64,000 nucleotides of DNA from UTCHB3 sp964371075 (GTDB taxonomy: Bacteria > Bacteroidota > Ignavibacteria > Ignavibacteriales > Ignavibacteriaceae): the NCBI GenBank assembly GCA_964371075.1, contig CAYJKN010000001.1:1145766-1209765 (forward strand), in the 5' to 3' direction. The position numbers and the translations under genes were made by a program. This document shows, in pieces, positions 16,698 through 25,245 of the stretch (positions are counted from its first letter, which is position 1; each line of letters starts with the position of its first letter). Under the pieces are notes generated by a model. The model ran no database searches. It was not told the origin of the DNA and worked only from the letters and a program-made list of their open reading frames with translations.

Positions 16698-19600
16698 ACT
16701 ACATCCGCTTGTTGACCCACAGGTCATACACTTAAGACAAGTGCCGTTTCTAACCATTGTCATGCTGTTACACTCGGTGCAAATGTCACCGGTATAACCC
16801 TTCTCTATGGCTCTCTGAACCTGCTGTTTAATCACATTGGATTGTTTATTCAAAAATTTTGAAGTCGTATCCCTCGTGTCTAAACCAACCAATTTTGAAT
16901 TGTAGTTTGAAGCATCCTTTGGACCAACTTCAACAACATTTTCACTGATAAGTTCTTCACTCTCAAAATCTTCATTTGCCTTACTCACCTTGGTTGAGGA
17001 AAGAAGATCATCAGCGCTGACATGCGCCAGATCATACCTGTTGAGGTATGTCACCGCAAGCTCACGGAAGATATAATCAATCACCGAGGTTGAGAATTTG
17101 ATCCTTTGGTTGCCTGTTACAACTCCCGATGGATCAAATCTTGTGAAGACAAAAGCATCCACAAACTCTTCAAGTGGAACACCATGTTGCAATCCAAGTG
17201 AAATCGCTATCGCAAAACTGTTCAACAGACTTCTGACGGTTGCTCCTTCGCGGTGCATATCGATAAAAATCTCACCTATCTGACCGTTGTCATACTCGCC
17301 GGTTCTTATATAAAGCGATTGCCCGTTAATCTTTGCCTTCTGGGTGTATCCTTTACGGCGATCTGGAAGTCTCCTTCTCTTGGCGATGTACCTGTGGATA
17401 ATTCTTTCGGCAACTTTAACGATATTGTTTTCTTCCTGAGATTCAAAAATTTCTTGAATGTCGTCATCGATGAGAGAGTTTAAAGGCTGCGACAGTTTTG
17501 AACCATCTCTGTAAAGTGCATTTGCCTTAAGACAGAGATTCCATGACTGCATATAAGCATCTTTAACATCATCAATTGTTGAATGATATGGAAGATTAAT
17601 CGTTTTTGAGATGGCACCCGAAATGAATGGCTGGGCTGCTGCCATCATTTTTATATGAGCCATAGCCTTCAGGAATCTTGTTCCCTTTTTACCACATTTA
17701 TTCGCGGTGTCAAAAACAGGATAGTGTTCAAATTTTAGATATGGTGATCCTTCGATGGTCATGGTTCCACATACATAATCATTTGCAGAGGAAATTTCCT
17801 GCCTCGAGAATCCAAGTCTTCTGAGAAGATTAAAATCGGCTGAATCCATCTCTTCTTCAGAAATTCCAAGGGTATTTTTCAGGAAGTCAACACCAAGTGA
17901 ATATTTGTTGAAAGCAAAAGTAATATCGAATACAGAAGGAAGTTGCTGTTCGATCATCGCCAGAGTTGCATCTGTAAATCCTTTTGATTTCAGCGATTCA
18001 GCATTGATATAAGGACAGCCTGAAAGTGAACCTGCGCCAACTGCGTATTTGATTATTTCATCAATTTGATGTTGATTGTAACCAAATTTCTTTAGTGCGG
18101 GTGGAACCGATTGATTTATAATTTTAAAGTAACCACCACCGGCAAGTTTTTTAAATTTTACCAGGGCAAAATCGGGTTCAACACCTGTTGTATCACAATC
18201 CATCAACATTCCAATAGTGCCTGTAGGTGCAATTACTGTCACCTGAGCGTTGCGGAAGCCATGTTTGGTTCCCAACTCAAGGGCTCTGTCGGCATCTTCT
18301 CTCGCTGCTTCCAGGAGGTCTGAAGGGCATTTTGTTGGATCGATACCCATGGGTGTAATTGTTAATCCTTCATACTCGTCAACAGGTACATTAAATGCAG
18401 CGCGTCTGTGATTCCTGATCACTCTAAGCATGTGCTCTTTGTTCTTCTCATATTTTGAGAATGTTCCAAATTGTTTCGCCATCTCGGCACTTGTAGCATA
18501 AGCAGAAAAATGCATAATTGCCGTTAAAGCACCTGTGATTGCTACTGCTTCATCACTGTCGTAGGCTATCCCCTGCTGCATCAGAAGTGCTCCAAGGTTG
18601 GCATATCCAAGTCCCAGTGTTCTGTAATCATAACTTAACAGGGCAATTTCCCTGCTTGGGAATTGAGCCATCAAAACACTCGTCTCAAGTGTCATGGTCC
18701 AAAGTCTGGCTGCATGGCGGAAAGCTTTTATATTAAATTTTCCGGTTTCTGCACTATAAAATTTAAGAAGGTTGAACGATGCAAGGTTACAGGCTGTATC
18801 GTCGAGGAACATATATTCACTGCAAGGATTCGAAGCATTTATTTCACCACCTTCAGGGCAGGTATGCCACTCGTTGATTGTTGAGTGAAATTGAATTCCG
18901 GGGTCTGCACAGTTCCACGCAGCAAACGAGATATCTTCCCAAAGTTCGCGGGCTCTTAAGGTTTTGGAAGGTTTTGGTTTCCTTCCCTCTTTTTTAGCTT
19001 TTTTCTTTTCAATTCTCCAATAAAGATTCCAACCACTATCGTCTATCACCGCGTTCATAAACTCATTGGTAACACGGATTGAGTTGTTCGAATTTTGTCC
19101 CGATACGGTTGAGTACGCATCTGAATTCCAGTCGGTATCATAAATTGGAAATTCTATCGCCTTATATCCAAGTTTCGCGAGTTGAATAACTCTTTCGATA
19201 TAGTTGTTTGGAATCAACGCCTTCTTGGCTTCGATAACAGCCTTCTGAAGTTTGATATTCAGTTTTGGATTAAACCTGTCGTTTTCAGGATGTTCTGCAT
19301 AACAGGCTTTCATAATATTGTTGAGGTGAAGGTTGTTAAGCTTTGAACCTGTTACTAAAGAAGCAACTTTCTGTTCTTCAATCACTTTCCAGTTTACAAA
19401 TTCTTCAATGTCAGGGTGATCAAGATCGAGACATACCATCTTGGCTGCTCTACGGGTGGTTCCACCCGATTTGATTGCCCCTGCTGATCTGTCACCTATC
19501 TTTAGAAAAGACATCAATCCTGACGACCGTCCGCCACCGCTGAGGGGCTCTTCTGATCCACGGATTTGGCTGAAATTGGTACCGGTGCCCGATCCATATT

Positions 19601-20276
19601 TAAATAAACGGGCTTCACGCACCCAAAGATCCATGATACCACCTTCATTCACCAGATCATCGTTGATCGACTGTATGAAGCAGGCATGTGGCTGTGGATG
19701 AGTATATGCATCATCGGAGGCAACAAGCTCCCCTGTCTGAAAATCTACATAATAATGACCCTGCGAAGGTCCTGAAATTCCATACGCCCAGTTTAATCCT
19801 GTGTTAAACCACTGCGGGGAATTTGGTGCTGCCATCTGGTTGGCAAGCATATAAAACATCTCATCATAATAAACTTTTGCGTCCTCTTCACCGTTAAAAT
19901 ATCCACCCCTCCAGGCCCAATATGCCCAGTTGCCTGCAAGGCGATGAAATACCTGACGACTATCCGTTTCAGAGGTAAATCTTTCGTTTACGGGCAGTTT
20001 TTCAAGGTTTTCTGTATCCGGAATCGAAGGTTGAAGCCATTCCGGAACTCCCGGTTCTTCACTTTTTTTAAGAAGTTTTGGCACTCCAGCTTTCCTGAAA
20101 TACTTTTGTGCGAGAATATCAACAGCCACCTGCGACCAACCCGAGGGGACAAGAATATTATGCATGGAAAAGATGGTTTTGCCGTCCGGATTGCGAATCT
20201 CGGAGTTGCGGGGGATGTACTCAATTGACTTTTGAGCGTCAGGCTCGTTTTTCGTAAAGAGTCGGGATATCTTCAA
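16695..20276 (-). CDS. nrdJ: class II (adenosylcobalamin-dependent) ribonucleoside-diphosphate reductase
   Basis: Makes deoxyribonucleotides using a B12-derived radical, independent of oxygen. The 1193-residue size and layout match the large NrdJ type: N-terminal segment with IRNPDGK and VPSGWSQVAVDILAQKYFR, finger-loop region NPCSEYMFLDDTACNLAS, the phosphate-binding APTGTIGMLMDCDTTGVEP, and a C-terminal Cys-rich tail (CTEC, CLKC, then a final CGSTSGCS) of the kind found in these enzymes. The start is a TTG at 20276, preceded at good distance by AGAGG; the next Met (residue 38) would lose conserved sequence. It stands alone, with a terminator after it and candidate NrdR boxes before it. I found no recognisable cobalamin riboswitch upstream. 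Confidence 0.95.
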   Translation of the reverse strand: MKISRLFTKNEPDAQKSIEYIPRNSEIRNPDGKTIFSMHNILVPSGWSQVAVDILAQKYFRKAGVPKLLKKSEEPGVPEWLQPSIPDTENLEKLPVNERFTSETDSRQVFHRLAGNWAYWAWRGGYFNGEEDAKVYYDEMFYMLANQMAAPNSPQWFNTGLNWAYGISGPSQGHYYVDFQTGELVASDDAYTHPQPHACFIQSINDDLVNEGGIMDLWVREARLFKYGSGTGTNFSQIRGSEEPLSGGGRSSGLMSFLKIGDRSAGAIKSGGTTRRAAKMVCLDLDHPDIEEFVNWKVIEEQKVASLVTGSKLNNLHLNNIMKACYAEHPENDRFNPKLNIKLQKAVIEAKKALIPNNYIERVIQLAKLGYKAIEFPIYDTDWNSDAYSTVSGQNSNNSIRVTNEFMNAVIDDSGWNLYWRIEKKKAKKEGRKPKPSKTLRARELWEDISFAAWNCADPGIQFHSTINEWHTCPEGGEINASNPCSEYMFLDDTACNLASFNLLKFYSAETGKFNIKAFRHAARLWTMTLETSVLMAQFPSREIALLSYDYRTLGLGYANLGALLMQQGIAYDSDEAVAITGALTAIMHFSAYATSAEMAKQFGTFSKYEKNKEHMLRVIRNHRRAAFNVPVDEYEGLTITPMGIDPTKCPSDLLEAAREDADRALELGTKHGFRNAQVTVIAPTGTIGMLMDCDTTGVEPDFALVKFKKLAGGGYFKIINQSVPPALKKFGYNQHQIDEIIKYAVGAGSLSGCPYINAESLKSKGFTDATLAMIEQQLPSVFDITFAFNKYSLGVDFLKNTLGISEEEMDSADFNLLRRLGFSRQEISSANDYVCGTMTIEGSPYLKFEHYPVFDTANKCGKKGTRFLKAMAHIKMMAAAQPFISGAISKTINLPYHSTIDDVKDAYMQSWNLCLKANALYRDGSKLSQPLNSLIDDDIQEIFESQEENNIVKVAERIIHRYIAKRRRLPDRRKGYTQKAKINGQSLYIRTGEYDNGQIGEIFIDMHREGATVRSLLNSFAIAISLGLQHGVPLEEFVDAFVFTRFDPSGVVTGNQRIKFSTSVIDYIFRELAVTYLNRYDLAHVSADDLLSSTKVSKANEDFESEELISENVVEVGPKDASNYNSKLVGLDTRDTTSKFLNKQSNVIKQQVQRAIEKGYTGDICTECNSMTMVRNGTCLKCMTCGSTSGCS

Positions 20277-20287
20277 GGCTACCTCTA

Positions 20288-20305
20288 AACCGGCAAGCGC
20301 CGGTT
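20288..20305 (-). promoter_or_regulatory. perfect hairpin in the nrdJ leader
   Basis: AACCGGC and GCCGGTT form a perfect 7-bp GC-rich stem with a 4-nt loop, ending about 12 nt before the TTG start codon, directly upstream of the AGAGG ribosome-binding site. There is no U tract, so it is not a terminator; it may influence translation or mRNA stability. Confidence 0.5.
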
Positions 20306-20323
20306 ATTTAAAATTCTAAAAAT

Positions 20324-20370
20324 ACTCTATGGATAGTATCTACTATTCATGAAACAACTATTGTAAAAGT
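20324..20370. promoter_or_regulatory. candidate tandem NrdR boxes upstream of nrdJ
   Basis: Two 16-bp sites, ACTCTATGGATAGTAT (20324-20339) and CAACTATTGTAAAAGT (20355-20370), begin 31 bp apart. NrdR boxes have the form acaCwAtATaTwGtgt and occur as pairs 31-32 bp apart in front of ribonucleotide reductase operons. By eye the first matches a representative consensus at 12 of 16 positions and the second at 8 of 16. The second overlaps a possible -10 element (minus strand TACAAT). The spacing and context support the call; the second site is weak. Confidence 0.5.
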
Positions 20371-20438
20371 GCCGTCAGTCGCAGAGCAAACCAGGCGGAG
20401 GGAAAACTTTTTCTTGTCAGCCGACAAATTTTGTATCC

Positions 20439-20470
20439 GAAAATTACACCTCTCTGAGCATTTAAGCAAA
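20439..20470 (-). promoter_or_regulatory. candidate promoter of nrdJ
   Basis: Minus strand TTTG (20467-20470), 20-nt spacer, TAATTTTC (20439-20446), one mismatch from TAnnTTTG. An alternative nearer the gene is TTTG at 20387-20390 with TACAATAG at 20358-20365, which would place the NrdR-like box over the -10 region. I cannot choose between them. Confidence 0.3.
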
Positions 20471-20533
20471 TTAAATTTTTCACCCTTTACTTTAGAGCGT
20501 GAAATCGAAATAAATATTTTTTTGGTGACTCCA

Positions 20534-20563
20534 TTTACCGATCTCTTTTTACCGTTTACCGAT
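20534..20563. promoter_or_regulatory. direct repeat pair TTTACCGAT, 21 bp apart
   Basis: TTTACCGAT occurs at 20534-20542 and 20555-20563, exactly 12 nt apart. A further TTTACCG at 20548-20554 abuts the second copy, so the block also reads as a 7-bp period with one degenerate unit. Two 9-bp direct repeats with a 12-bp gap are the usual LytTR-regulator site geometry, and a LytTR gene lies 2 kb downstream. Confidence 0.45.
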
Positions 20564-20591
20564 AAGTGTTAGGAGACTCCCCGCCAAATCA

Positions 20592-20625
20592 CTATTATTC
20601 CACCAGAGATTTTCTATTATTCCAC
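20592..20625. promoter_or_regulatory. direct repeat pair CTATTATTCCAC, 22 bp apart
   Basis: The 12-mer CTATTATTCCAC is present twice (20592-20603 and 20614-20625), ending 20 nt before the ATG of the LiaF-like gene. The 22-bp phase puts both copies on nearly the same DNA face, as for a tandem operator. Confidence 0.45.
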
Positions 20626-20645
20626 ATAAAATAAACGAGGCAGAC

Positions 20646-21374
20646 ATGGCAAAGGTTCAATCTCAAACCGCAAGAATTCTGATCGGAGTTGGTCTGATCC
20701 TGCTCGGTGTTCTCTACTTCCTGAAAGAAGTTGACATCATTGGTGAGCAGCTTAATCATGTAATTTTTTCACTCCCGACTGTTGTCCTTGTAATCGGTGT
20801 AATCCTCTTTGTTAATTCACGGAGAAAATCCCTCGCTTACCTGCTGATGGCTTTGGGTTCTGTGGGCATGATTATAAAGTCTTTTAGTCTCGACTATTCC
20901 GATTTTATCGTACCTGTCATTCTTCTTGCACTTGGATTTTATATAATCTACAGACATGTTGAAAAACAACGGGAAGCTGAACTCGGTGGCGATGCCGATA
21001 GCTTAAGAAATCAATACAGGTCTGAATATGATGTGCTGGAAGAAGTGTCAGTATTTGGCGGAAATAAAAAAATAATCAACAGCAAAAATTTCCGTGGTGG
21101 AAATATAACGATTATTTTTGGAGGTTCCGAGATATTTTTACGCGACTGTGAACTTTCTGATGGTGAAAATGTACTCGATCTTTTTGTCATCTTTGGTGGT
21201 TGCGATCTAACAGTTCCAAGCAATTGGAATGTAAAAATTGATGTAGTGTCTCTTTTTGGCGGTTTTTCGAGCAAAAGATATAACTATTCCAAATCTGACG
21301 ATGTTGATGAAAATAAAACTCTTGTCATCAAAGGGCTTGTCCTCTTTGGCGGCGGTGAAATGAAAGTGTTTTAA
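20646..21374 (+). CDS. LiaF-like membrane protein (cell-wall-active antibiotics response family)
   Basis: A 242-residue protein with four predicted membrane helices in the first 100 residues (about 10-28, 36-56, 64-80, 84-102), like the LiaF/YvqF N-terminal domain, then a soluble beta-rich C-terminal domain (about 135-242) with repeated FGG motifs (VSVFGGNKK, IIFGGSEIFL, VIFGGCDLTV, SLFGGFSSK) typical of the LiaF C-terminal domain. LiaF proteins modulate envelope-stress two-component systems. Here the LytS/LytTR pair begins 216 nt downstream after a terminator, so the link is by neighbourhood, not by a shared transcript. The start is set by AACGAGG. Confidence 0.85.
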   Translation: MAKVQSQTARILIGVGLILLGVLYFLKEVDIIGEQLNHVIFSLPTVVLVIGVILFVNSRRKSLAYLLMALGSVGMIIKSFSLDYSDFIVPVILLALGFYIIYRHVEKQREAELGGDADSLRNQYRSEYDVLEEVSVFGGNKKIINSKNFRGGNITIIFGGSEIFLRDCELSDGENVLDLFVIFGGCDLTVPSNWNVKIDVVSLFGGFSSKRYNYSKSDDVDENKTLVIKGLVLFGGGEMKVF

Positions 21375-21406
21375 TTCAAAAGTTTAAATTTTCTATTTGA
21401 AACAAA

Positions 21407-21437
21407 CCTCCGGCGAGACATCTCCGGAGGTTTTTTT
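21407..21437 (+). terminator. Rho-independent terminator of the LiaF-like gene
   Basis: Stem CCTCCGG/CCGGAGG (21407-21413 with 21424-21430), 10-nt loop, followed at once by seven T residues (21431-21437), 33 nt after the stop codon. It separates this gene from the LytS/LytTR pair. Confidence 0.85.
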
Positions 21438-21590
21438 GTTTACTCTTATCCTTATAAAACAGGATGTTATATATTACTAATGTAAAAAAAGGAAAATTCA
21501 GAATGTCCACTGATATCCGAGATATCTCTTGAAGCCCGATCTGATCGACCACATCAATCGTGTTGGTAAAGTCATTTACACAAAAGAAAA

Positions 21591-22628
21591 ATGACAAAAA
21601 AAGCCATCAACATTATCATTCTGCTTAGTACACTCGTTGGGGTGTCAACTATCTATTTCCACTATTCTGCCGGACTAACCGTTTACCAGGCAATTATTGA
21701 TTCAACCGTTTCCACAATGCTACTCACCGGATTTTCAACGGGACTGCTGCAACTTTATCGTTTTGTCCATTTTGAACTTGATGGTCTTCTTAAATTTATT
21801 GTTATTCACCTCATGGCCGGTGTAATTGTCTCGATTTTCTGGGTCAATGCCACTCAACTTGTTTTGTTTCAGGTGTTCATAAATGACCCCGCATACCAGA
21901 CTTTTTTTAAAACCAATCTTGTCACCCGGTTCTTTTTTGGACTGATCCTATATTTCACTTTTACTGCTTTCATCTACCTGATTCAGGCATATTTTAAGAA
22001 TATTGAAAGTATCAAAAATGAAGAATCTCTTAAAAGGCAACTGCTTGAAGCCGAGTTGAATGTCTTAAAACTTCAAGTCAACCCCCATTTTATATTTAAC
22101 ACTTTAAATTCGATATCCGCCCTTACTCAAATTGATCCAAAACTCTCCACAGTGATGACTGAAAAACTTGCAAAATTTATTCGCCTTTCACTGGAAAACA
22201 AAGAACTGGCCTTGATTCCTCTTTGCGATGAAATAGAGAATATAAAACGATATCTCGATATTGAACAGGTGAGATTTGAAGAAAAAATGAAAGTGGTTTT
22301 TTCAATTGAGGAAGAAACCAAACTTCTTCAGGTTCCCTCCTTCATCCTCGTGCCGGTTATAGAAAATGCCATCAAACATGGTGTGCAACCGGCAATGAAT
22401 AAAGTGACAATAACCATCTCAACTTCGGTCGAACGCGAGTATCTTCACATTACCGTTACCAACACACTCGAAAATGGTAATCCAAAAAAAACTGTTGGTC
22501 TTGGTGTTGGGATCAATAATGTAAAAGAGCGGCTTAAACTTCACTATGACAAGTCCGCTACCGTTTCAATCAGAAATTATGACAATCTTTTTTCGTTAAG
22601 TCTGGTTATCCCACTGGAGAACAAATGA
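21591..22628 (+). CDS. LytS/YehU-family membrane sensor histidine kinase
   Basis: A 345-residue kinase with four predicted membrane helices (about 5-24, 35-55, 65-95, 105-130) and a His_kinase (PF06580-type) core: phospho-acceptor H166 in LQVNPHFIFNTLNS, followed by a GHKL ATPase part with PVIENAIKHG (N box) and GLGVGINNVKERL (G box). There is no large extracellular domain, so sensing probably occurs in the membrane. Its last codon overlaps the LytTR regulator gene by 4 nt (ATGA), marking the pair as coupled. Confidence 0.92.
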   Translation: MTKKAINIIILLSTLVGVSTIYFHYSAGLTVYQAIIDSTVSTMLLTGFSTGLLQLYRFVHFELDGLLKFIVIHLMAGVIVSIFWVNATQLVLFQVFINDPAYQTFFKTNLVTRFFFGLILYFTFTAFIYLIQAYFKNIESIKNEESLKRQLLEAELNVLKLQVNPHFIFNTLNSISALTQIDPKLSTVMTEKLAKFIRLSLENKELALIPLCDEIENIKRYLDIEQVRFEEKMKVVFSIEEETKLLQVPSFILVPVIENAIKHGVQPAMNKVTITISTSVEREYLHITVTNTLENGNPKKTVGLGVGINNVKERLKLHYDKSATVSIRNYDNLFSLSLVIPLENK

Positions 22629-23371
22629 AAATAAGAGCCCTCATTGTAGATGATGAACCTCTTGCAAGGAGACTGATAAATAAATATTGTGAAGACTGCG
22701 GAATAGTTGAGGTGGTGGGTCAGGCAGTTAACGGATTGGATGCGTTACAAAAAATTAGCGACGTTGAACCACAACTCCTTTTTCTTGATATCCAGATGCC
22801 GGGGGTTACGGGATTGGGGATGCTCGAGATGATTGATGAACCTCCCCTCATAATTTTTGTAACTGCCTATGACGAATATGCAGTGAAAGCTTTTGAAAAA
22901 AATGCGATCGACTATCTGCTTAAACCCGTTGAATATGAAAGATTTGTTGCAGCAATTCATCGAGCTCTGGAAAGACAATCTTCGAAAGAACTCACAAAAG
23001 CATATTCTCTAATGATCGAAAATCTGAGAAAAGGTACCTCACCCTGGATCGACAATATTCCCGTAAAAGTGAAAGGTGATATTCTGATCCTGAACGTTGA
23101 TGAGATCTCATATTTTGAAGCTCTGGATGACTATGTCGGAATAAGAGTTGGAACAAAAAAATTGTTAAAAAAGCAGACAATAAAGGATCTGGCGAAGAAA
23201 CTTAACCCCACAAAATTCATTAGAATTCACAGGTCGTTTATAATCAATGTGAAATCACTCCATAAAGTGATCAGTGAAGAAGGGGGAAACTACGGTGTGT
23301 TACTTAATGATGGAACTGTGTTGCCCGTTAGCAGATCGGGATATCGAAATCTCAAAGATCTTATAAGGTGA
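22625..23371 (+). CDS. LytTR-family response regulator
   Basis: A 248-residue regulator with an N-terminal receiver (about 3-120; phospho-acceptor D55 in LFLDIQMPG, conserved T and K at TAYDEYA and YLLKPV) and a C-terminal LytTR DNA-binding domain (about 145-246; EISYFEALDDYVGI, FIRIHRSFIINV, LPVSRSGYRNL). LytTR domains bind paired direct repeats about 21 bp apart; candidate sites of that geometry lie before the LiaF-like gene. Partner of the LytS-like kinase encoded immediately upstream. Confidence 0.94.
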   Translation: MKIRALIVDDEPLARRLINKYCEDCGIVEVVGQAVNGLDALQKISDVEPQLLFLDIQMPGVTGLGMLEMIDEPPLIIFVTAYDEYAVKAFEKNAIDYLLKPVEYERFVAAIHRALERQSSKELTKAYSLMIENLRKGTSPWIDNIPVKVKGDILILNVDEISYFEALDDYVGIRVGTKKLLKKQTIKDLAKKLNPTKFIRIHRSFIINVKSLHKVISEEGGNYGVLLNDGTVLPVSRSGYRNLKDLIR

Positions 23372-23384
23372 AATGAAATCCAAT

Positions 23385-25115
23385 TTAGATATTTAAATTC
23401 AATTTACTCAAGTCAATCTCCCCAACAATCGGTTTGTATCGATCATCTCTGAAACCACGATTTGAGACCTTTAAATAGAGCTCTTTTTTGGATTTGAAAT
23501 CCGACAAATAAAAGATTTTAACCATCTCCCGGTTTAAAGCCGACCAGTTTAAAATAATTCTCATCCTTTCATAATCTTCATCTGTCGGAAAATTATCCAA
23601 TCGGTCATTCCCCTCAAAGTAATCATCCAGAGTATCCTCAAAATTGTCGTGAAAACTGTCAGGAAAATTTTTGATACACACTTTCCCTCTGATTAAAAGA
23701 AAATAATCGCAACTGCCGCTGCTTCCCGAAACTGAAAACAACACACATGCTTTGTTCACAGGCTCTTTCAGAAGTGAAGACCTGTGAACCTGTTGTAACA
23801 CCAAATCCACCGTTTTTTTGATCTCGGCAGCTTGTTCAAACTTCAGTGAAGCAGAATAATCACTCATCCTTTTTATCAGTGAGGAAAGAAGTTCACTCTT
23901 CTCCCCTGCCATAAAACCATAAAATTTTTCAATCTCAAGATTATATTCATCATCCACTTCCCTTTCACATGGAGCAAAACACCGGTCGATTGTCGCCATA
24001 AAGCAAGCTTTCCCTTTGGCAAATTCTTTATTGGTGCAGTTCCTTATCTTAAACGATTTCTCTGCTATCTCCACCACTTCTTCTGCTTTTTTCCTCGATA
24101 TAAAAAGACCAAAATAATCATTGCCATCAAGATCAAAATGATTTACCAGTTCAAGAGAAGGATAACGTTCAGCCATACCAACTTTGACAAAATATTTATT
24201 GCCATAATTTTTTAACTGAATATTGTGTTTGGGATTGGTCAACTTGATAAGCACTGCTTCTTTCACCAGCGCCATAACCTCCGTTGAGGTACTTTCGTAT
24301 CTAAGTTTTGTGGCATTCCCCAATATCAGTTTACTTTTTCCTGCGGAATTTTCCATCAGATGTGAAAAAAGTCTTTTCCGAAGTGATTTTGATTTCCCGA
24401 TATAAATTATATTCCCGATTGCATCAAGGAAATAATAATTCCCGGGAAGATCAGGAATAGCCGGAATCTCAAACCCTGTTTGAGCCAAAGTTTGAGGAAA
24501 CTTTTTTGAGATGTCTTTCGGAGGGATGTATTGAAAGCCAAGAATATCTTTTAATATCGACAGTGCAAACTCTTTTTGCAATTTCTCTTTCACTTTTACA
24601 AAGATATGTGCAGTTGCGAGAGCATCCGAGTATGCTCTGTGGTTGGTGCCTGCCTCAACCCCAAGATAATCTCTGACCATCTCAAGTCTTTTTGATTTTA
24701 GCTGAGGGAAAAGCCTTTTTGCAGCCCTGAGAGTACAAAAAGTTACCGGCTTAAATTCTTCATATCCCGCATTCACAAATTCATTTGCAAGGAATTTTAC
24801 ATCAAACTGAATGTTGTGCCCAACGATAATGCTGTCCTGAAGGAAATCCATCAATTTAGAAGCCATCGCATTAAAAACGGGAGCATCGATTAAATCTTCA
24901 TCTTTAATTCCGGTTAACATCGTAATGAAGGGATCAAGTCGGCGATGAGGATTAAAAAAGCTGCTGAAACTATCCACAATCTCACCACGAACAACACGAA
25001 ACCCGGCGAATTCAATTATCCGCTCATGCTGGGCATTCATCCCCGTGGTCTCCACATCCAACACCGTGAACGGGACATCATCCATATCGTTATGAAAAAG
25101 CATTTCGAGGTTCAA
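23385..25115 (-). CDS. DEDDh exonuclease / GIY-YIG UvrC-like fusion protein
   Basis: A 576-residue fusion. Residues about 14-185 form a DnaQ-type 3'-5' exonuclease with the DEDDh motifs DVETTG, VGHNIQFD and HRAYSDA. Residues about 222-310 form a GIY-YIG nuclease like the N-terminal half of UvrC (PGNYYFLD, IIYIGKSKSLRKRL, catalytic Glu in VKEAVLIK). A UvrC-like Cys cluster (CTNKEFAKGKACF...CFAPC, about 357-381) and a helical UVR-like segment (about 410-440) follow. The UvrC RNase-H-like nuclease half and HhH repeats appear missing. Such fusions occur in Actinobacteria and Bacteroidota; a role in DNA repair is likely, but whether it replaces Cho or UvrC is unknown. It is transcribed divergently from the TlpA-like gene. 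Confidence 0.9.
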   Translation of the reverse strand: MNLEMLFHNDMDDVPFTVLDVETTGMNAQHERIIEFAGFRVVRGEIVDSFSSFFNPHRRLDPFITMLTGIKDEDLIDAPVFNAMASKLMDFLQDSIIVGHNIQFDVKFLANEFVNAGYEEFKPVTFCTLRAAKRLFPQLKSKRLEMVRDYLGVEAGTNHRAYSDALATAHIFVKVKEKLQKEFALSILKDILGFQYIPPKDISKKFPQTLAQTGFEIPAIPDLPGNYYFLDAIGNIIYIGKSKSLRKRLFSHLMENSAGKSKLILGNATKLRYESTSTEVMALVKEAVLIKLTNPKHNIQLKNYGNKYFVKVGMAERYPSLELVNHFDLDGNDYFGLFISRKKAEEVVEIAEKSFKIRNCTNKEFAKGKACFMATIDRCFAPCEREVDDEYNLEIEKFYGFMAGEKSELLSSLIKRMSDYSASLKFEQAAEIKKTVDLVLQQVHRSSLLKEPVNKACVLFSVSGSSGSCDYFLLIRGKVCIKNFPDSFHDNFEDTLDDYFEGNDRLDNFPTDEDYERMRIILNWSALNREMVKIFYLSDFKSKKELYLKVSNRGFRDDRYKPIVGEIDLSKLNLNI

Positions 25116-25160
25116 GAAAGGTTGGGCTTAAATTTTTAACAAAAAAAATAATTAACTGCA

Positions 25161-25168
25161 CAAATTTA
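25161..25168 (-). promoter_or_regulatory. -7 element for the exonuclease/UvrC-like gene
   Basis: TAAATTTG on the minus strand matches TAnnTTTG exactly, about 46 nt before the ATG at 25115. No good TTTG lies at the expected -33 position, so the call is tentative. Confidence 0.35.
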
Positions 25169-25184
25169 CATCAACAACCCCTTT

Positions 25185-25213
25185 TTGACATCAATTAATC
25201 GACTGCATAATAT
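25185..25213 (+). promoter_or_regulatory. sigma-70-like promoter of the TlpA-like lipoprotein gene
   Basis: TTGACA (25185-25190), a 17-nt spacer and TAATAT (25208-25213): a near-consensus -35/-10 pair. The predicted start of transcription near 25220 leaves a leader of about 25 nt that contains CGGAG before the ATG at 25246. Confidence 0.65.
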
Positions 25214-25245
25214 TATTTTTATGAATCATTTTTTTCGGAGATCCT

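Larger units (their letters stand above)
20277..20645. other. 369-nt divergent regulatory region between nrdJ and the LiaF-like gene
   Basis: Holds, from left to right, the nrdJ ribosome-binding site and a perfect hairpin, two candidate NrdR boxes, candidate nrdJ promoters, and two pairs of phased direct repeats leading to the LiaF-like gene, whose ATG at 20646 is preceded by CGAGG. The only open frame (67 codons at 20369-20572) has no sign of being coding. Confidence 0.6.

Noticed and set aside
20369..20572. 67-codon open frame in the nrdJ upstream region
   Set aside because: No ribosome-binding site, no recognisable protein features, and it overlaps the candidate regulatory sites.
20277..20645. 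Cobalamin riboswitch in front of the B12-dependent reductase
   Set aside because: I looked for the B12 box and conserved core on both strands. A loosely similar stretch near 20378-20398 is on the wrong strand for nrdJ and lacks the core, so I do not call it.
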